DNA from: Phycisphaerae bacterium
GTDB taxonomy: Bacteria; Planctomycetota; Phycisphaerae; Phycisphaerales; Phycisphaeraceae
NCBI GenBank assembly: GCA_030432595.1
Contig: JAUIGU010000038.1
Coordinates: 1 to 38,320 of the forward strand
DNA length: 38,320 nt
Direction: 5' to 3'
A program made the position numbers and the translations under genes. Position 1 is the stretch's first letter, and each line of letters begins with the position of its first letter. The notes beneath the pieces are model-generated. The model had not been told where the DNA came from. It worked only from the letters and a program-made list of their open reading frames with translations, and did no database searches. Below, in pieces: positions 8,902 through 15,531 of the stretch.

Positions 8902-9624
8902 ATGGCTTTCTCGACTTCACGTTTGCTGGTGGCCGGCTCGACCCTCGCGCTGGGGGCTTCCGCCTCCGGACAGACCATGCTGTTCGACTTCGGCAACACC
9001 GGGCAGCAGACGCTCAGCCCCGGCTGGAACAACGTCACCTACCCCAACCCCGACCCCGCGCCGACCTTGTTCGTCGTTTTCGATGACACCGGCGCGATCG
9101 TGCCCGGCGTCACGCTCGAGATCCCCGACCAGTTCTTCATCAACGGCCCGCCGTCGCAGCTCGGCACCGAGAGCCCCTCGGGCGACGCCGCCGCCTACCC
9201 CGTCAGCGCGACCGACGACTACTTCTTCGGACACACCGGCGACTTCGCCGGCGGTCCCGACAACCCCACCGGCGGGATCAAGATCACCGGCCTGGACCAG
9301 AGCCTCACCTACGACTTCACCTTCATGTCCTCACGCACCGGTGTCAACGACAGCCGCGAAACCGCCTACAGCGTCACCGGCGCCAACAGCGCCGACGGCC
9401 TGCTAGAAGCTTCCAACAACGACACTGAAGTTCTGAGCATCACCGGCATCTTCCCCGACGCCAACGACGAGATCTACATCGAAGTCTCCGCCGGCCCCAA
9501 CAACACCAACGGCAACTCGTTTTATTACATCAACCTCATGCAGGTGGACGCCGTCCCCGAGCCCGCGTCGCTGGGCCTGCTCGGGGCGTCCGGGCTGATG
9601 CTCCTCCGTCGCCGCCGCGCCTGA
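8902..9624 (+). CDS. Secreted PEP-CTERM protein, possibly carbohydrate-binding
   Basis: The 240-residue protein has a signal peptide (about residues 1-22, ending near ASASG). A beta-rich middle starts with TMLFDFGNT and contains GLDQSLTYDFTFMSSRTG and YYINLMQVDAV. The PEP-CTERM tail is VPEPASLGLLG, a hydrophobic stretch and RRRRA. PEP-CTERM tails direct proteins to the cell surface or exopolysaccharide through an exosortase. The middle recalls domains found next to SGNH hydrolases and glycan-active enzymes in Bacteroidota and planctomycetes, so a lectin-like role is plausible but unproven. It follows the LacI-type gene and precedes an SGNH-type PEP-CTERM protein. The start at 8902 is fixed by the Shine-Dalgarno sequence; a longer frame through the LacI-type gene is a shadow. 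Confidence 0.85.
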   Translation: MAFSTSRLLVAGSTLALGASASGQTMLFDFGNTGQQTLSPGWNNVTYPNPDPAPTLFVVFDDTGAIVPGVTLEIPDQFFINGPPSQLGTESPSGDAAAYPVSATDDYFFGHTGDFAGGPDNPTGGIKITGLDQSLTYDFTFMSSRTGVNDSRETAYSVTGANSADGLLEASNNDTEVLSITGIFPDANDEIYIEVSAGPNNTNGNSFYYINLMQVDAVPEPASLGLLGASGLMLLRRRRA

Positions 9625-9628
9625 GTGT

Positions 9629-9655
9629 GGGTGGCATCAGTGTGACCCGTTTTTT
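9629..9655 (+). terminator. Weak terminator-like stem with T-run
   Basis: A short imperfect stem (GGGT at 9629-9632 with ACCC at 9645-9648) is followed by g and six T. It may weaken read-through between the two PEP-CTERM genes. The stem is poor, so this is tentative. Confidence 0.25.
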
Positions 9656-9675
9656 CTACGACGGAGAAGTGATCC

Positions 9676-10584
9676 ATGTTGAAATACACACCACGATTGA
9701 CCGCGTTGGCCTTGGCGCTCGGTGCGCTGGCTGCCGCGCCTGCGGCGCTTTCGCAGCCCCTGAACGTGATCTTCTACGGCAACAGCTTCACCTTCGGTGC
9801 CGGCAGCACCGACTCGGTGAACGGCTTGTTCGAGGACATCGCCGTCGCCGCCGGGCATGACGCCCCGTTTGTTGTCAGCGCCGCGGTTAGCGGTCAGGAC
9901 CTCGAGTTTCACGTCAACAACAACGCCAATTCCATCTTCACGACCATCCCGCCCGACCGGGACTGGGACTACATCGTGATGCAGGAGCACTCGACCAAGC
10001 TCACGCGGGCGTACGACGGTTCGCCGTCCTTCCCCGCCAGCGTGGAAGAGTCCAAGACCACCGCGGTCGCGCTGCACAACGTCGCAGAGACACGCAGCGC
10101 GGGCGTCGTCCCGGTCCTCTACGAAACCTGGGCCCGGGGCCCGGGGCACGCCTTCTACACCGGTGGCACGCCGCAGTTCCCCGGCGGGCCTTCGGAGATG
10201 CAGGCCGAGATCCGCGACGGCTACAACCAGCTCAAAGGCGCGCTCGACGCCGACGCGGGCGGTGACGTCACGCTGATCGCCCCGGTCGGCGACGCGTGGG
10301 AGGCGCTCAACTACGACACGCTCCACGCCGACGACCTCTGGCACGCCCAGAACCGCGGCACGCTCTTGGCCGGGCTGGTGATCTACGGCACGATCTACGA
10401 CGACCCGACCACCAGCGACATCGACCTGACCGACATCCTCAGTTCGCTGAGTCTGACCGCCCAGGACGGCGCGGAGCTCACCGCGGCGGCCGACGCGATC
10501 CTGCCCGAGCCCGCATCACTGGGGCTGCTGGGGATGGCCGGCCTGACGGTGCTGCGCCGCCGCAGTCGGCGGTCGGCCGCGTAA
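9676..10584 (+). CDS. Secreted SGNH-type hydrolase-like PEP-CTERM protein
   Basis: The 302-residue protein has a signal peptide (about residues 1-26, ALAAAPAALSQ). An SGNH-like block I, VIFYGNSFTFG, puts the candidate nucleophile at S37. DYIVMQEHS lies at 98-106, and DLWH near the C-terminus (D220, H223) fits the catalytic DxxH block V. The tail is LPEPASLGLLGMAGL plus Arg-rich residues, a PEP-CTERM signal. SGNH hydrolases are esterases, often removing acetyl groups from polysaccharides; the substrate here is unknown. A GGAGAAG Shine-Dalgarno lies 6 nt before the ATG. A strong terminator follows, closing a unit that includes the preceding PEP-CTERM gene and perhaps the LacI-type gene. Confidence 0.82.
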   Translation: MLKYTPRLTALALALGALAAAPAALSQPLNVIFYGNSFTFGAGSTDSVNGLFEDIAVAAGHDAPFVVSAAVSGQDLEFHVNNNANSIFTTIPPDRDWDYIVMQEHSTKLTRAYDGSPSFPASVEESKTTAVALHNVAETRSAGVVPVLYETWARGPGHAFYTGGTPQFPGGPSEMQAEIRDGYNQLKGALDADAGGDVTLIAPVGDAWEALNYDTLHADDLWHAQNRGTLLAGLVIYGTIYDDPTTSDIDLTDILSSLSLTAQDGAELTAAADAILPEPASLGLLGMAGLTVLRRRSRRSAA

Positions 10585-10636
10585 AGACTTCACGCGAGAC
10601 GAAACCAGAGATCACGGCTCGCGTGTACTCCTCCAT

Positions 10637-10679
10637 GCCGCCCGCCCGTGCCCCAACGGCACGGGCGGGCGGCTTTTTT
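10637..10679 (+). terminator. Strong Rho-independent terminator
   Basis: A perfect 16-bp GC-rich stem (10637-10652 with 10658-10673), a 5-nt loop (ccaac) and six T (10674-10679) end the SGNH-type gene. The -10 hexamer of crcB starts 9 nt later, so the two transcription units are packed back to back. Confidence 0.93.
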
Positions 10680-10687
10680 GCGTCCGG

Positions 10688-10693
10688 TATGCT
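10688..10693 (+). promoter_or_regulatory. -10-like hexamer TATGCT, leaderless start of crcB
   Basis: TATGCT is followed by six bases (gccgat) and the ATG at 10700. There is no room for a leader, so crcB should be leaderless and cannot carry a fluoride riboswitch if this promoter is used. Confidence 0.5.
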
Positions 10694-10699
10694 GCCGAT

Positions 10700-11143
10700 A
10701 TGCCCACGCCGGACGTCGATGTCCCGACCTCGCGAATGGTGCTCTTGCTGGCGTTGGCGGGGGCCGGCGCGTTGGGGACGCTGGCGCGTTACGGCGTGTC
10801 GGTGTTCGTGGGAAGCCGGGTCCACGCGGAGTCGGCCGTGATCGCCCCGGCCGGGACGCTCGTCGTTAACGCGGTGGGCTGTTTTCTGTTCGGCCTGATT
10901 TGGGCGTGGAGCGCCTCGCGGGTCGGCACGTCTGTCGAGCTTCGGCTGGTGGTGTTGACCGGGTTCATGGGGGCGTTCACGACCTTCTCGACCTTCGGGT
11001 TCGAGTCGATGCACCTGCTGCGATCCGGGGCGTGGGGTCCGGCGTTGGGGTACATCGCGCTGCAGAACGTGCTGGGCATCGCGCTGGCGTTCGCGGGGTT
11101 TATGCTCGGCGGCGACGGGGCCGTCGAGCCTGCGGGGCCTTGA
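10700..11143 (+). CDS. crcB: Fluoride ion channel CrcB/FluC
   Basis: CrcB is a small dual-topology dimeric channel in the inner membrane that expels fluoride. The 147-residue protein has four hydrophobic segments, the family element GTLVVNAVGCFLFG and the signature GFMGAFTTFSTFGFE. The start at 10700 gives a slightly long N-terminus (MPTPDVDVPTSRMVLLL); the ATG of residue 13 is an alternative, but the TATGCT spacing favours 10700. The gene stands alone between a terminator and the rpsR promoter. No second crcB copy is adjacent. Confidence 0.92.
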   Translation: MPTPDVDVPTSRMVLLLALAGAGALGTLARYGVSVFVGSRVHAESAVIAPAGTLVVNAVGCFLFGLIWAWSASRVGTSVELRLVVLTGFMGAFTTFSTFGFESMHLLRSGAWGPALGYIALQNVLGIALAFAGFMLGGDGAVEPAGP

Positions 11144-11165
11144 ACGGGCGGGCGTGGGCACGCGG

Positions 11166-11194
11166 TTGGCGTGGGGCCGGGGTTCTGCTAGATT
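11166..11194 (+). promoter_or_regulatory. Promoter of rpsR (TTGGCG, 17 nt, TGC-TAGATT)
   Basis: TTGGCG (11166-11171), a 17-nt spacer and TAGATT (11189-11194) with an extended -10 TG precede rpsR by about 77 nt. The position, just after crcB, supports separate transcription of the ribosomal gene. Confidence 0.5.
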
Positions 11195-11271
11195 GCTCGG
11201 CTCGCACCGTCGCCCGGCCGTCCGCGGAAGTTCCGCCGAGGCCGGGCTGAAACCCACGACGGAGACCCCCG

Positions 11272-11514
11272 ATGAGCGCTTTCTCCAGCTTCGCCACCAA
11301 CCCGCCGGCCAAGGTCGTGTTCAAGTCGTCGAACGGCACCATGTTCTGCGACTACAAGAACTCCGAAGACCTCCGCCGGTACCTCACGCCCAACGGCAAG
11401 ATCCAGAGCCGCAAGAAGACCGGGCTCACCGCCCGCGAGCAGCGTCTGCTCGCCCAGGCGATCAAGCGGGCCCGCTACATGGGGCTTCTGCCCTACACCA
11501 GCGCAACGCTCTGA
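11272..11514 (+). CDS. rpsR: 30S ribosomal protein S18
   Basis: The 80-residue protein contains DYKNSEDLRRYLTPNGKI, RKKTGLTAREQRLLAQAIK and RARYMGLLPYT, the whole S18 core. S18 sits on the 30S platform beside S6 and S11. The N-terminus lacks the Cys residues of zinc-binding S18 variants. Normally rpsR lies with rpsF, ssb or rplI; here it is alone between crcB and queF. A GGAG lies just before the ATG, and a clear terminator follows the gene. Confidence 0.95.
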   Translation: MSAFSSFATNPPAKVVFKSSNGTMFCDYKNSEDLRRYLTPNGKIQSRKKTGLTAREQRLLAQAIKRARYMGLLPYTSATL

Positions 11515-11548
11515 ACGGGCCGGTTGGGTACAACATTGTTTGAATACG

Positions 11549-11579
11549 GCCCACGTTCGGTGAACGTGGGCTTCTTTTT
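11549..11579 (+). terminator. Rho-independent terminator of rpsR
   Basis: A perfect 10-bp stem GCCCACGTTC (11549-11558) with GAACGTGGGC (11562-11571) and a 3-nt loop is followed by ttcTTTTT. Read on the other strand, AGAAGCCCACG...CGTGGG matches the hairpin at 26775-26799, so it may also belong to a repeat family. Confidence 0.9.
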
Positions 11580-11624
11580 GGTTAATTCTGTCTGCACTGG
11601 GACGAGACATCGGAGTGTGCCGCC

Positions 11625-11993
11625 ATGCCCGACGCCAAGCTGCTGGAGTGTTTCGACAACCCCGCGCCGCAGGACGGCGACGCGGCGCGCGATTTCGTGA
11701 TCGAGCACGTCAGCGAAGAGTTCACCAGCGTCTGCCCCAAAACTGGCCACCCCGATTTCGGCCATGTGACCCTGCGCTACGTCCCCGACCAGTTCTGCGT
11801 CGAACTCAAGAGTTTGAAGCTCTACTACCAGAGCTTCCGAAACGAAGGCATCTTCTACGAAGCCGTGACCAACCGCATCGCCGACGATTTGAACACGGCC
11901 ATGGCGCCGCGCTGGATGCAGGTCGTCACCGACTGGAAAGGGCGCGGCGGCATCCGCTCGACCATCACGGTCGAGATCGGAAAACACGGTTGA
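11625..11993 (+). CDS. queF: NADPH-dependent preQ0 reductase QueF (short, YkvM type)
   Basis: QueF reduces 7-cyano-7-deazaguanine (preQ0) to preQ1 in queuosine synthesis for tRNA. At 122 residues it is the short unimodular type. EEFTSVCPKTGHPDFG holds the nucleophilic cysteine C37 and the acidic partner D44. ELKSLKLYYQSFRNEG (from E60) is the QueF family motif. No other queuosine gene is nearby, and no preQ1 riboswitch is apparent in the short upstream region. It converges on the TPR-YggX gene with a 9-nt gap and no obvious terminator between them. Confidence 0.93.
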   Translation: MPDAKLLECFDNPAPQDGDAARDFVIEHVSEEFTSVCPKTGHPDFGHVTLRYVPDQFCVELKSLKLYYQSFRNEGIFYEAVTNRIADDLNTAMAPRWMQVVTDWKGRGGIRSTITVEIGKHG

Positions 11994-12002
11994 AATGAAT
12001 CG

Positions 12003-12653
12003 TCAGGCTTCCGCGGTCTGAGATTTGAACGCTTCGAGGTCTTCGTTCGTGATCCCGAGCCACTCGAGCATGTGCTGTTCGTAGATGTCCTGGTGGTCGG
12101 GGTTGGAGAAGTCCAGACGCAGCTCGTTGATGACCTTGGTGCCCTGGCCGATCCACTGGTTCCAGGTGACCTGGCCGAAGTGGGCAAAGATGTAGTCGCC
12201 GACCTGCCCGCGCATCGGCGGGCCATCCAACTTCGGTTGCGGGACGCCGGCGCGTTTGTCGAGCACCATGCGCCCGCCGGACTCGGCTTCGAGCTTGGCG
12301 CGGGCTTCTTCGGCGGAGGCGACTTCCGGCAGCGGCACCCCGAGCTTGCCCAGCATCGCCTCGATGGATCGCATCGGCATGACGTCGCCACGTTCGGCGG
12401 CGACGGTGTAGCCCTTGGTGAGCGTTTCGCCGGCGGCGTCGGTTTGACCCAGTTTCATCTGTGCTTCGCCGAGGTACTGGTACGCCCGGGACATGCCTTC
12501 ATTGTAGTCCAGGGCCTGGACAAAGGCGGCGGCCGCGTCGTCGTAACGCTCGGCTTCACGGTAGGCGGTGCCCAGCGAGAAGAACGCCATGTCGTCAGGC
12601 GCTTCTTCGGTCATTTTCTGCCACTGGGCAATGCGTTCGTCGAGGGTGGACAT
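12003..12653 (-). CDS. TPR protein fused to a YggX-like (Fe(II)-trafficking) domain
   Basis: The 216-residue protein has about two TPR units in the first 95 residues (FFSLGTAYREAERYDDAAAAF, then AYQYLGEAQMKLGQTD). The C-terminal part (about 127-205) matches YggX: GQVGDYIFAHFGQVTWNQW followed by GTKVINELRL and EQHMLEWLG. YggX is linked to iron-sulphur repair and oxidative stress in enterobacteria. The conserved N-terminal Cys of YggX (RTxFC in typical members) is replaced here by the RMVLD stretch. The YggX fold may therefore serve as a binding module instead of in thiol or iron chemistry. The gene diverges from addB with the two -10 elements 22 nt apart. Confidence 0.8.
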   Translation of the reverse strand: MSTLDERIAQWQKMTEEAPDDMAFFSLGTAYREAERYDDAAAAFVQALDYNEGMSRAYQYLGEAQMKLGQTDAAGETLTKGYTVAAERGDVMPMRSIEAMLGKLGVPLPEVASAEEARAKLEAESGGRMVLDKRAGVPQPKLDGPPMRGQVGDYIFAHFGQVTWNQWIGQGTKVINELRLDFSNPDHQDIYEQHMLEWLGITNEDLEAFKSQTAEA

Positions 12654-12659
12654 GCCCCG

Positions 12660-12665
12660 AGTATA
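12660..12665 (-). promoter_or_regulatory. -10-like hexamer TATACT, leaderless start of the TPR-YggX gene
   Basis: TATACT matches the -10 consensus at five of six positions and lies six bases before the ATG at 12653. No Shine-Dalgarno site is present. Confidence 0.55.
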
Positions 12666-12687
12666 GAAGCCGCGTGCGGCGGCCGTT

Positions 12688-12693
12688 TAGAAT
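12688..12693 (+). promoter_or_regulatory. -10-like hexamer TAGAAT, leaderless start of the addB-like gene
   Basis: TAGAAT is followed by six bases (ccggcg) and the ATG at 12700. It faces the divergent TATACT of the TPR-YggX gene within a 46-nt intergenic space, so the two promoters must overlap upstream. Confidence 0.5.
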
Positions 12694-12699
12694 CCGGCG

Positions 12700-15531
12700 A
12701 TGGCGACCCGACGCGTGTTTTTGGGATGGGATCGGCCGGTGCTGCCCGCGGCGGCGGACTGGCTGATCGACGCGTACGGCCGGGAGATGGCGCACGTCAC
12801 GGTGGTGGTGCCTGTGCGTCGCGCGATCCGGAACCTGGAACAACATCTTCTTGAGCGCGAATCGGTGCTGGCGCGGCCGCGGATCATCACGCCCGCCGGT
12901 CTGGCCGACCTGCCGATCGACTTGTCGCCGGCGGATGGGGCCGGCCTCACGGTCGCGAGCGAACTCGACGCGGGGCTTGCGTGGGTGTCGGTGTTGCAGG
13001 ACTTCGCGCGAGGCGACGGAGAGCGCCTCGCGGCGCTCGTCCCGGACCCGCCGGCACCGAGCGACTTCGCCGGCTGGTGGTCGCTGGCGAACCGCTTGGC
13101 GGGTCTGCGGCAGCAACTCGCGGCGGGCCGAAAGACGCTGGCCGACGCGGCGTCGGCCGCGGGCGGCAGCGGCGTGCGGTGGGCGGTGTTGGGCAGCCTC
13201 GAGCAGGCCTACCTCGCGACGTTGGCCCAGCGCGACAAAGTGGACCGCGACGTCGCACGGGAGCAGAGGCTGGCGACCGTGGAGATCGACACGCCGTTGA
13301 TCCTGCTGGCGACCGCCGACCTGACGCCGCTCCAACAGGCGGTGGTCGCGCGGGGCGACGATGTCACCGCGCTCGTGTTCGCCGGCGCGGATGTTGCAGA
13401 CGGGTTCGATCACGACGGGGCGCTGGTATCGAGTTTCTGGGAAGAGCGTGTCTTTGATGACAGCGCGACGCGCCTGCGCATGGTGGACCGCCGCGGCGAC
13501 CAGCCCGCCGCCGCCACCAGCGCGATCGCGTCCAGCGCGGCCAGCCGCGCCGAGTCCGACGTCACCGTCGCGCTGGGCGACGAGGCGCTGGGCCCGGCGG
13601 TCGTCCGCGCCATCGAGACCGCCGGCGGCACGGCCCGCACCGCGGTGGGCCGGCCGCTCAACGAGTCCGGCCCGTGCGCCCTGTGGGCCGCGCTGGCCGA
13701 CTTTGTCGAGAACGTCCGGTTCGACGCTCTGGCCGCGCTGCTTCGGCACCCGGATGTAGAGGTTTACCTCGACCGCGAGCGTGCGTCCGCGGACGCTGAA
13801 GTCGAAGAACACCTTTCCGATGCCGTCGGTGCGTGGCAGACGCTGCTCGATGATTATCTGTCCAAGACCCTGCAGGCCGAACTGGTGGACGGTTGGCTCG
13901 GAGGCGGCAATCAGGTCGATGCGCTCAAGTGGGTCCACGACCGGGTGCGTGCCATCCTTCCGGTTAAGCCGGATGATGTGCGTGCTTTGTCGCAGTGGAC
14001 CGGCCCGCTCAAGGCCGCGCTGAGCACGGTCTACGCCCAACGGACATTCGATCCCGACGACCGTGCCGACGCCGAAGCGATCCAGGCGTTGTCCATGCTG
14101 ACCGGGCTGCTCGACGAGCAAGGGCTTCTCGCCGCCTCGCGGGAAGATGTGCCGGACATGACGGCCGCGCAGGCGATGCGCTGGACGCTGGCCCGGCTCG
14201 GGTCGCCGCCGGCGACCGACCCGCCGACGGCCGGCGGCATCGAGGTGATGGGGATGCTCGACGCGGTGCTCGACGACGCGCCCGTGATGGTCGTGACCTC
14301 CTTCAACGACGGCCACCTGCCCGGCAGGGTTCCGGACGTTGCGGGCGGGCTCTTGCCCGGTTCGATGCGGCGACGGCTCGGACTTCCTGATGACCGCCGG
14401 CGGTTGGTGCGCGACGCGTACCTGCTTCACGCGCTCAACCACAGCCGGGAAGACCTCACCCTGGTTTCCGCCCGGCGTGGCGACGAAGGCGAACCGCTCA
14501 AACCCAGCCGGCTCTGGCTGCTGGGCGGCGACGCACAACTCACGGCCCGACGCCTTCAACGCTTTTACGGAGCCGACGACGCACCGGGCACACCGGGGTG
14601 GCTTCAACCCGGTGCCACCAACCACTTCATCATCCCCCGCCCGGTCGGCGTACCCCGTGTGGCGCGGCTGTCCGTCACCGCGCTGCGCGATTATCTCGCC
14701 TGCCCGTACCGGTTCTATCTCAAGCACGTCTTGCAACTCAAGCAGATCGACGACCGCGCGGTGGAGATGGATGCGCTCGCGTTCGGCAATCTGGTACACG
14801 ACGTGCTCGCCGGTTACGGCCTGGACGACGACGCGCCGAGAGAGTCCGGGGATCGGTCGGAAGTTGCGGCGTTTCTTTCGAGCAAACTCGACGCCGTGCT
14901 GACCGAAAAGTTCGGGCCGACGCCGCGGGTTGCGGTCCGCGTGCAGGCCGAGTTCGCGCGCGAACGGCTCGAAGCGTTTTCCGACATCCAAGCGACGTGG
15001 AACCAGCAAGGCTGGCGGGTCGCCCACGCCGAACACCCGCTCCAACACACCTACGAACGCCCGGGCGGGTCGTTGACGCTGCGCGGCCGGATCGACCGCA
15101 TCGACGCGCATCCGGATTTGGGGTGGCGCGTGCTTGACTTCAAGACCGGCGACACCGCGAAGTCGCCGGACGACACGCACTTGGGCAAGGACGCCGACGG
15201 CAACCCGGCGTGGACGGACCTGCAACTGCCCGTGTACCGCGACCTGATTAGCGCGGCGGAGATCGCCTCCGACGGCCGACCGACGGAATACGGGTACGTC
15301 GTGTTGCCGCGGAAGCTCGACGAGGTTGCGCCGTCGCCTGCGGATTGGGACGACGCCGTCTGGGCGTCGGCGGCGAAGGAGCGCGACCGGGTGCTCGACG
15401 GCATCCTGGCCCATGATTTCAAGCCGTCGCCCGACGTGCCGCGGTTCGACGACGGGTTGGCCGGCGTGTGTGCCGACGCATGGACCGAACGCGCCAATGA
15501 CCTCGCGCGCTGGGAGCACGCCGATGCGTGA
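12700..15531 (+). CDS. addB: AddB-like subunit of a helicase-nuclease (PD-(D/E)XK nuclease)
   Basis: AddB with AddA forms the AddAB helicase-nuclease that resects double-strand breaks for RecA. The 943-residue protein ends in a RecB-family nuclease domain. SVTALRDYLACPYRFYLKH is near residue 657, FGNLVHDVL supplies the His near 695, and the D...DFKTGD core is near 800-813. The N-terminal half is helicase-like but has no readable Walker A: RRVFLGWDRPVLPAAADW replaces the usual GxxxxGK(T/S). The four-cysteine iron-sulphur cluster of Bacillus AddB is not evident either; only one Cys (ACPYRF) sits in the expected region. It overlaps addA by 8 nt (ATGCGTGA). AddB family membership rests on layout and the nuclease domain, so a more distant PD-(D/E)XK protein is possible. 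Confidence 0.82.
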   Translation: MATRRVFLGWDRPVLPAAADWLIDAYGREMAHVTVVVPVRRAIRNLEQHLLERESVLARPRIITPAGLADLPIDLSPADGAGLTVASELDAGLAWVSVLQDFARGDGERLAALVPDPPAPSDFAGWWSLANRLAGLRQQLAAGRKTLADAASAAGGSGVRWAVLGSLEQAYLATLAQRDKVDRDVAREQRLATVEIDTPLILLATADLTPLQQAVVARGDDVTALVFAGADVADGFDHDGALVSSFWEERVFDDSATRLRMVDRRGDQPAAATSAIASSAASRAESDVTVALGDEALGPAVVRAIETAGGTARTAVGRPLNESGPCALWAALADFVENVRFDALAALLRHPDVEVYLDRERASADAEVEEHLSDAVGAWQTLLDDYLSKTLQAELVDGWLGGGNQVDALKWVHDRVRAILPVKPDDVRALSQWTGPLKAALSTVYAQRTFDPDDRADAEAIQALSMLTGLLDEQGLLAASREDVPDMTAAQAMRWTLARLGSPPATDPPTAGGIEVMGMLDAVLDDAPVMVVTSFNDGHLPGRVPDVAGGLLPGSMRRRLGLPDDRRRLVRDAYLLHALNHSREDLTLVSARRGDEGEPLKPSRLWLLGGDAQLTARRLQRFYGADDAPGTPGWLQPGATNHFIIPRPVGVPRVARLSVTALRDYLACPYRFYLKHVLQLKQIDDRAVEMDALAFGNLVHDVLAGYGLDDDAPRESGDRSEVAAFLSSKLDAVLTEKFGPTPRVAVRVQAEFARERLEAFSDIQATWNQQGWRVAHAEHPLQHTYERPGGSLTLRGRIDRIDAHPDLGWRVLDFKTGDTAKSPDDTHLGKDADGNPAWTDLQLPVYRDLISAAEIASDGRPTEYGYVVLPRKLDEVAPSPADWDDAVWASAAKERDRVLDGILAHDFKPSPDVPRFDDGLAGVCADAWTERANDLARWEHADA

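Noticed and set aside
10680-10699. Fluoride riboswitch upstream of crcB
   Set aside because: Only 20 nt separate the preceding terminator from the ATG, and the -10 hexamer occupies part of it.
11580-11624. PreQ1 riboswitch upstream of queF
   Set aside because: The space between the rpsR terminator and queF is about 45 nt and shows no clear preQ1 aptamer stem and A-rich tail.
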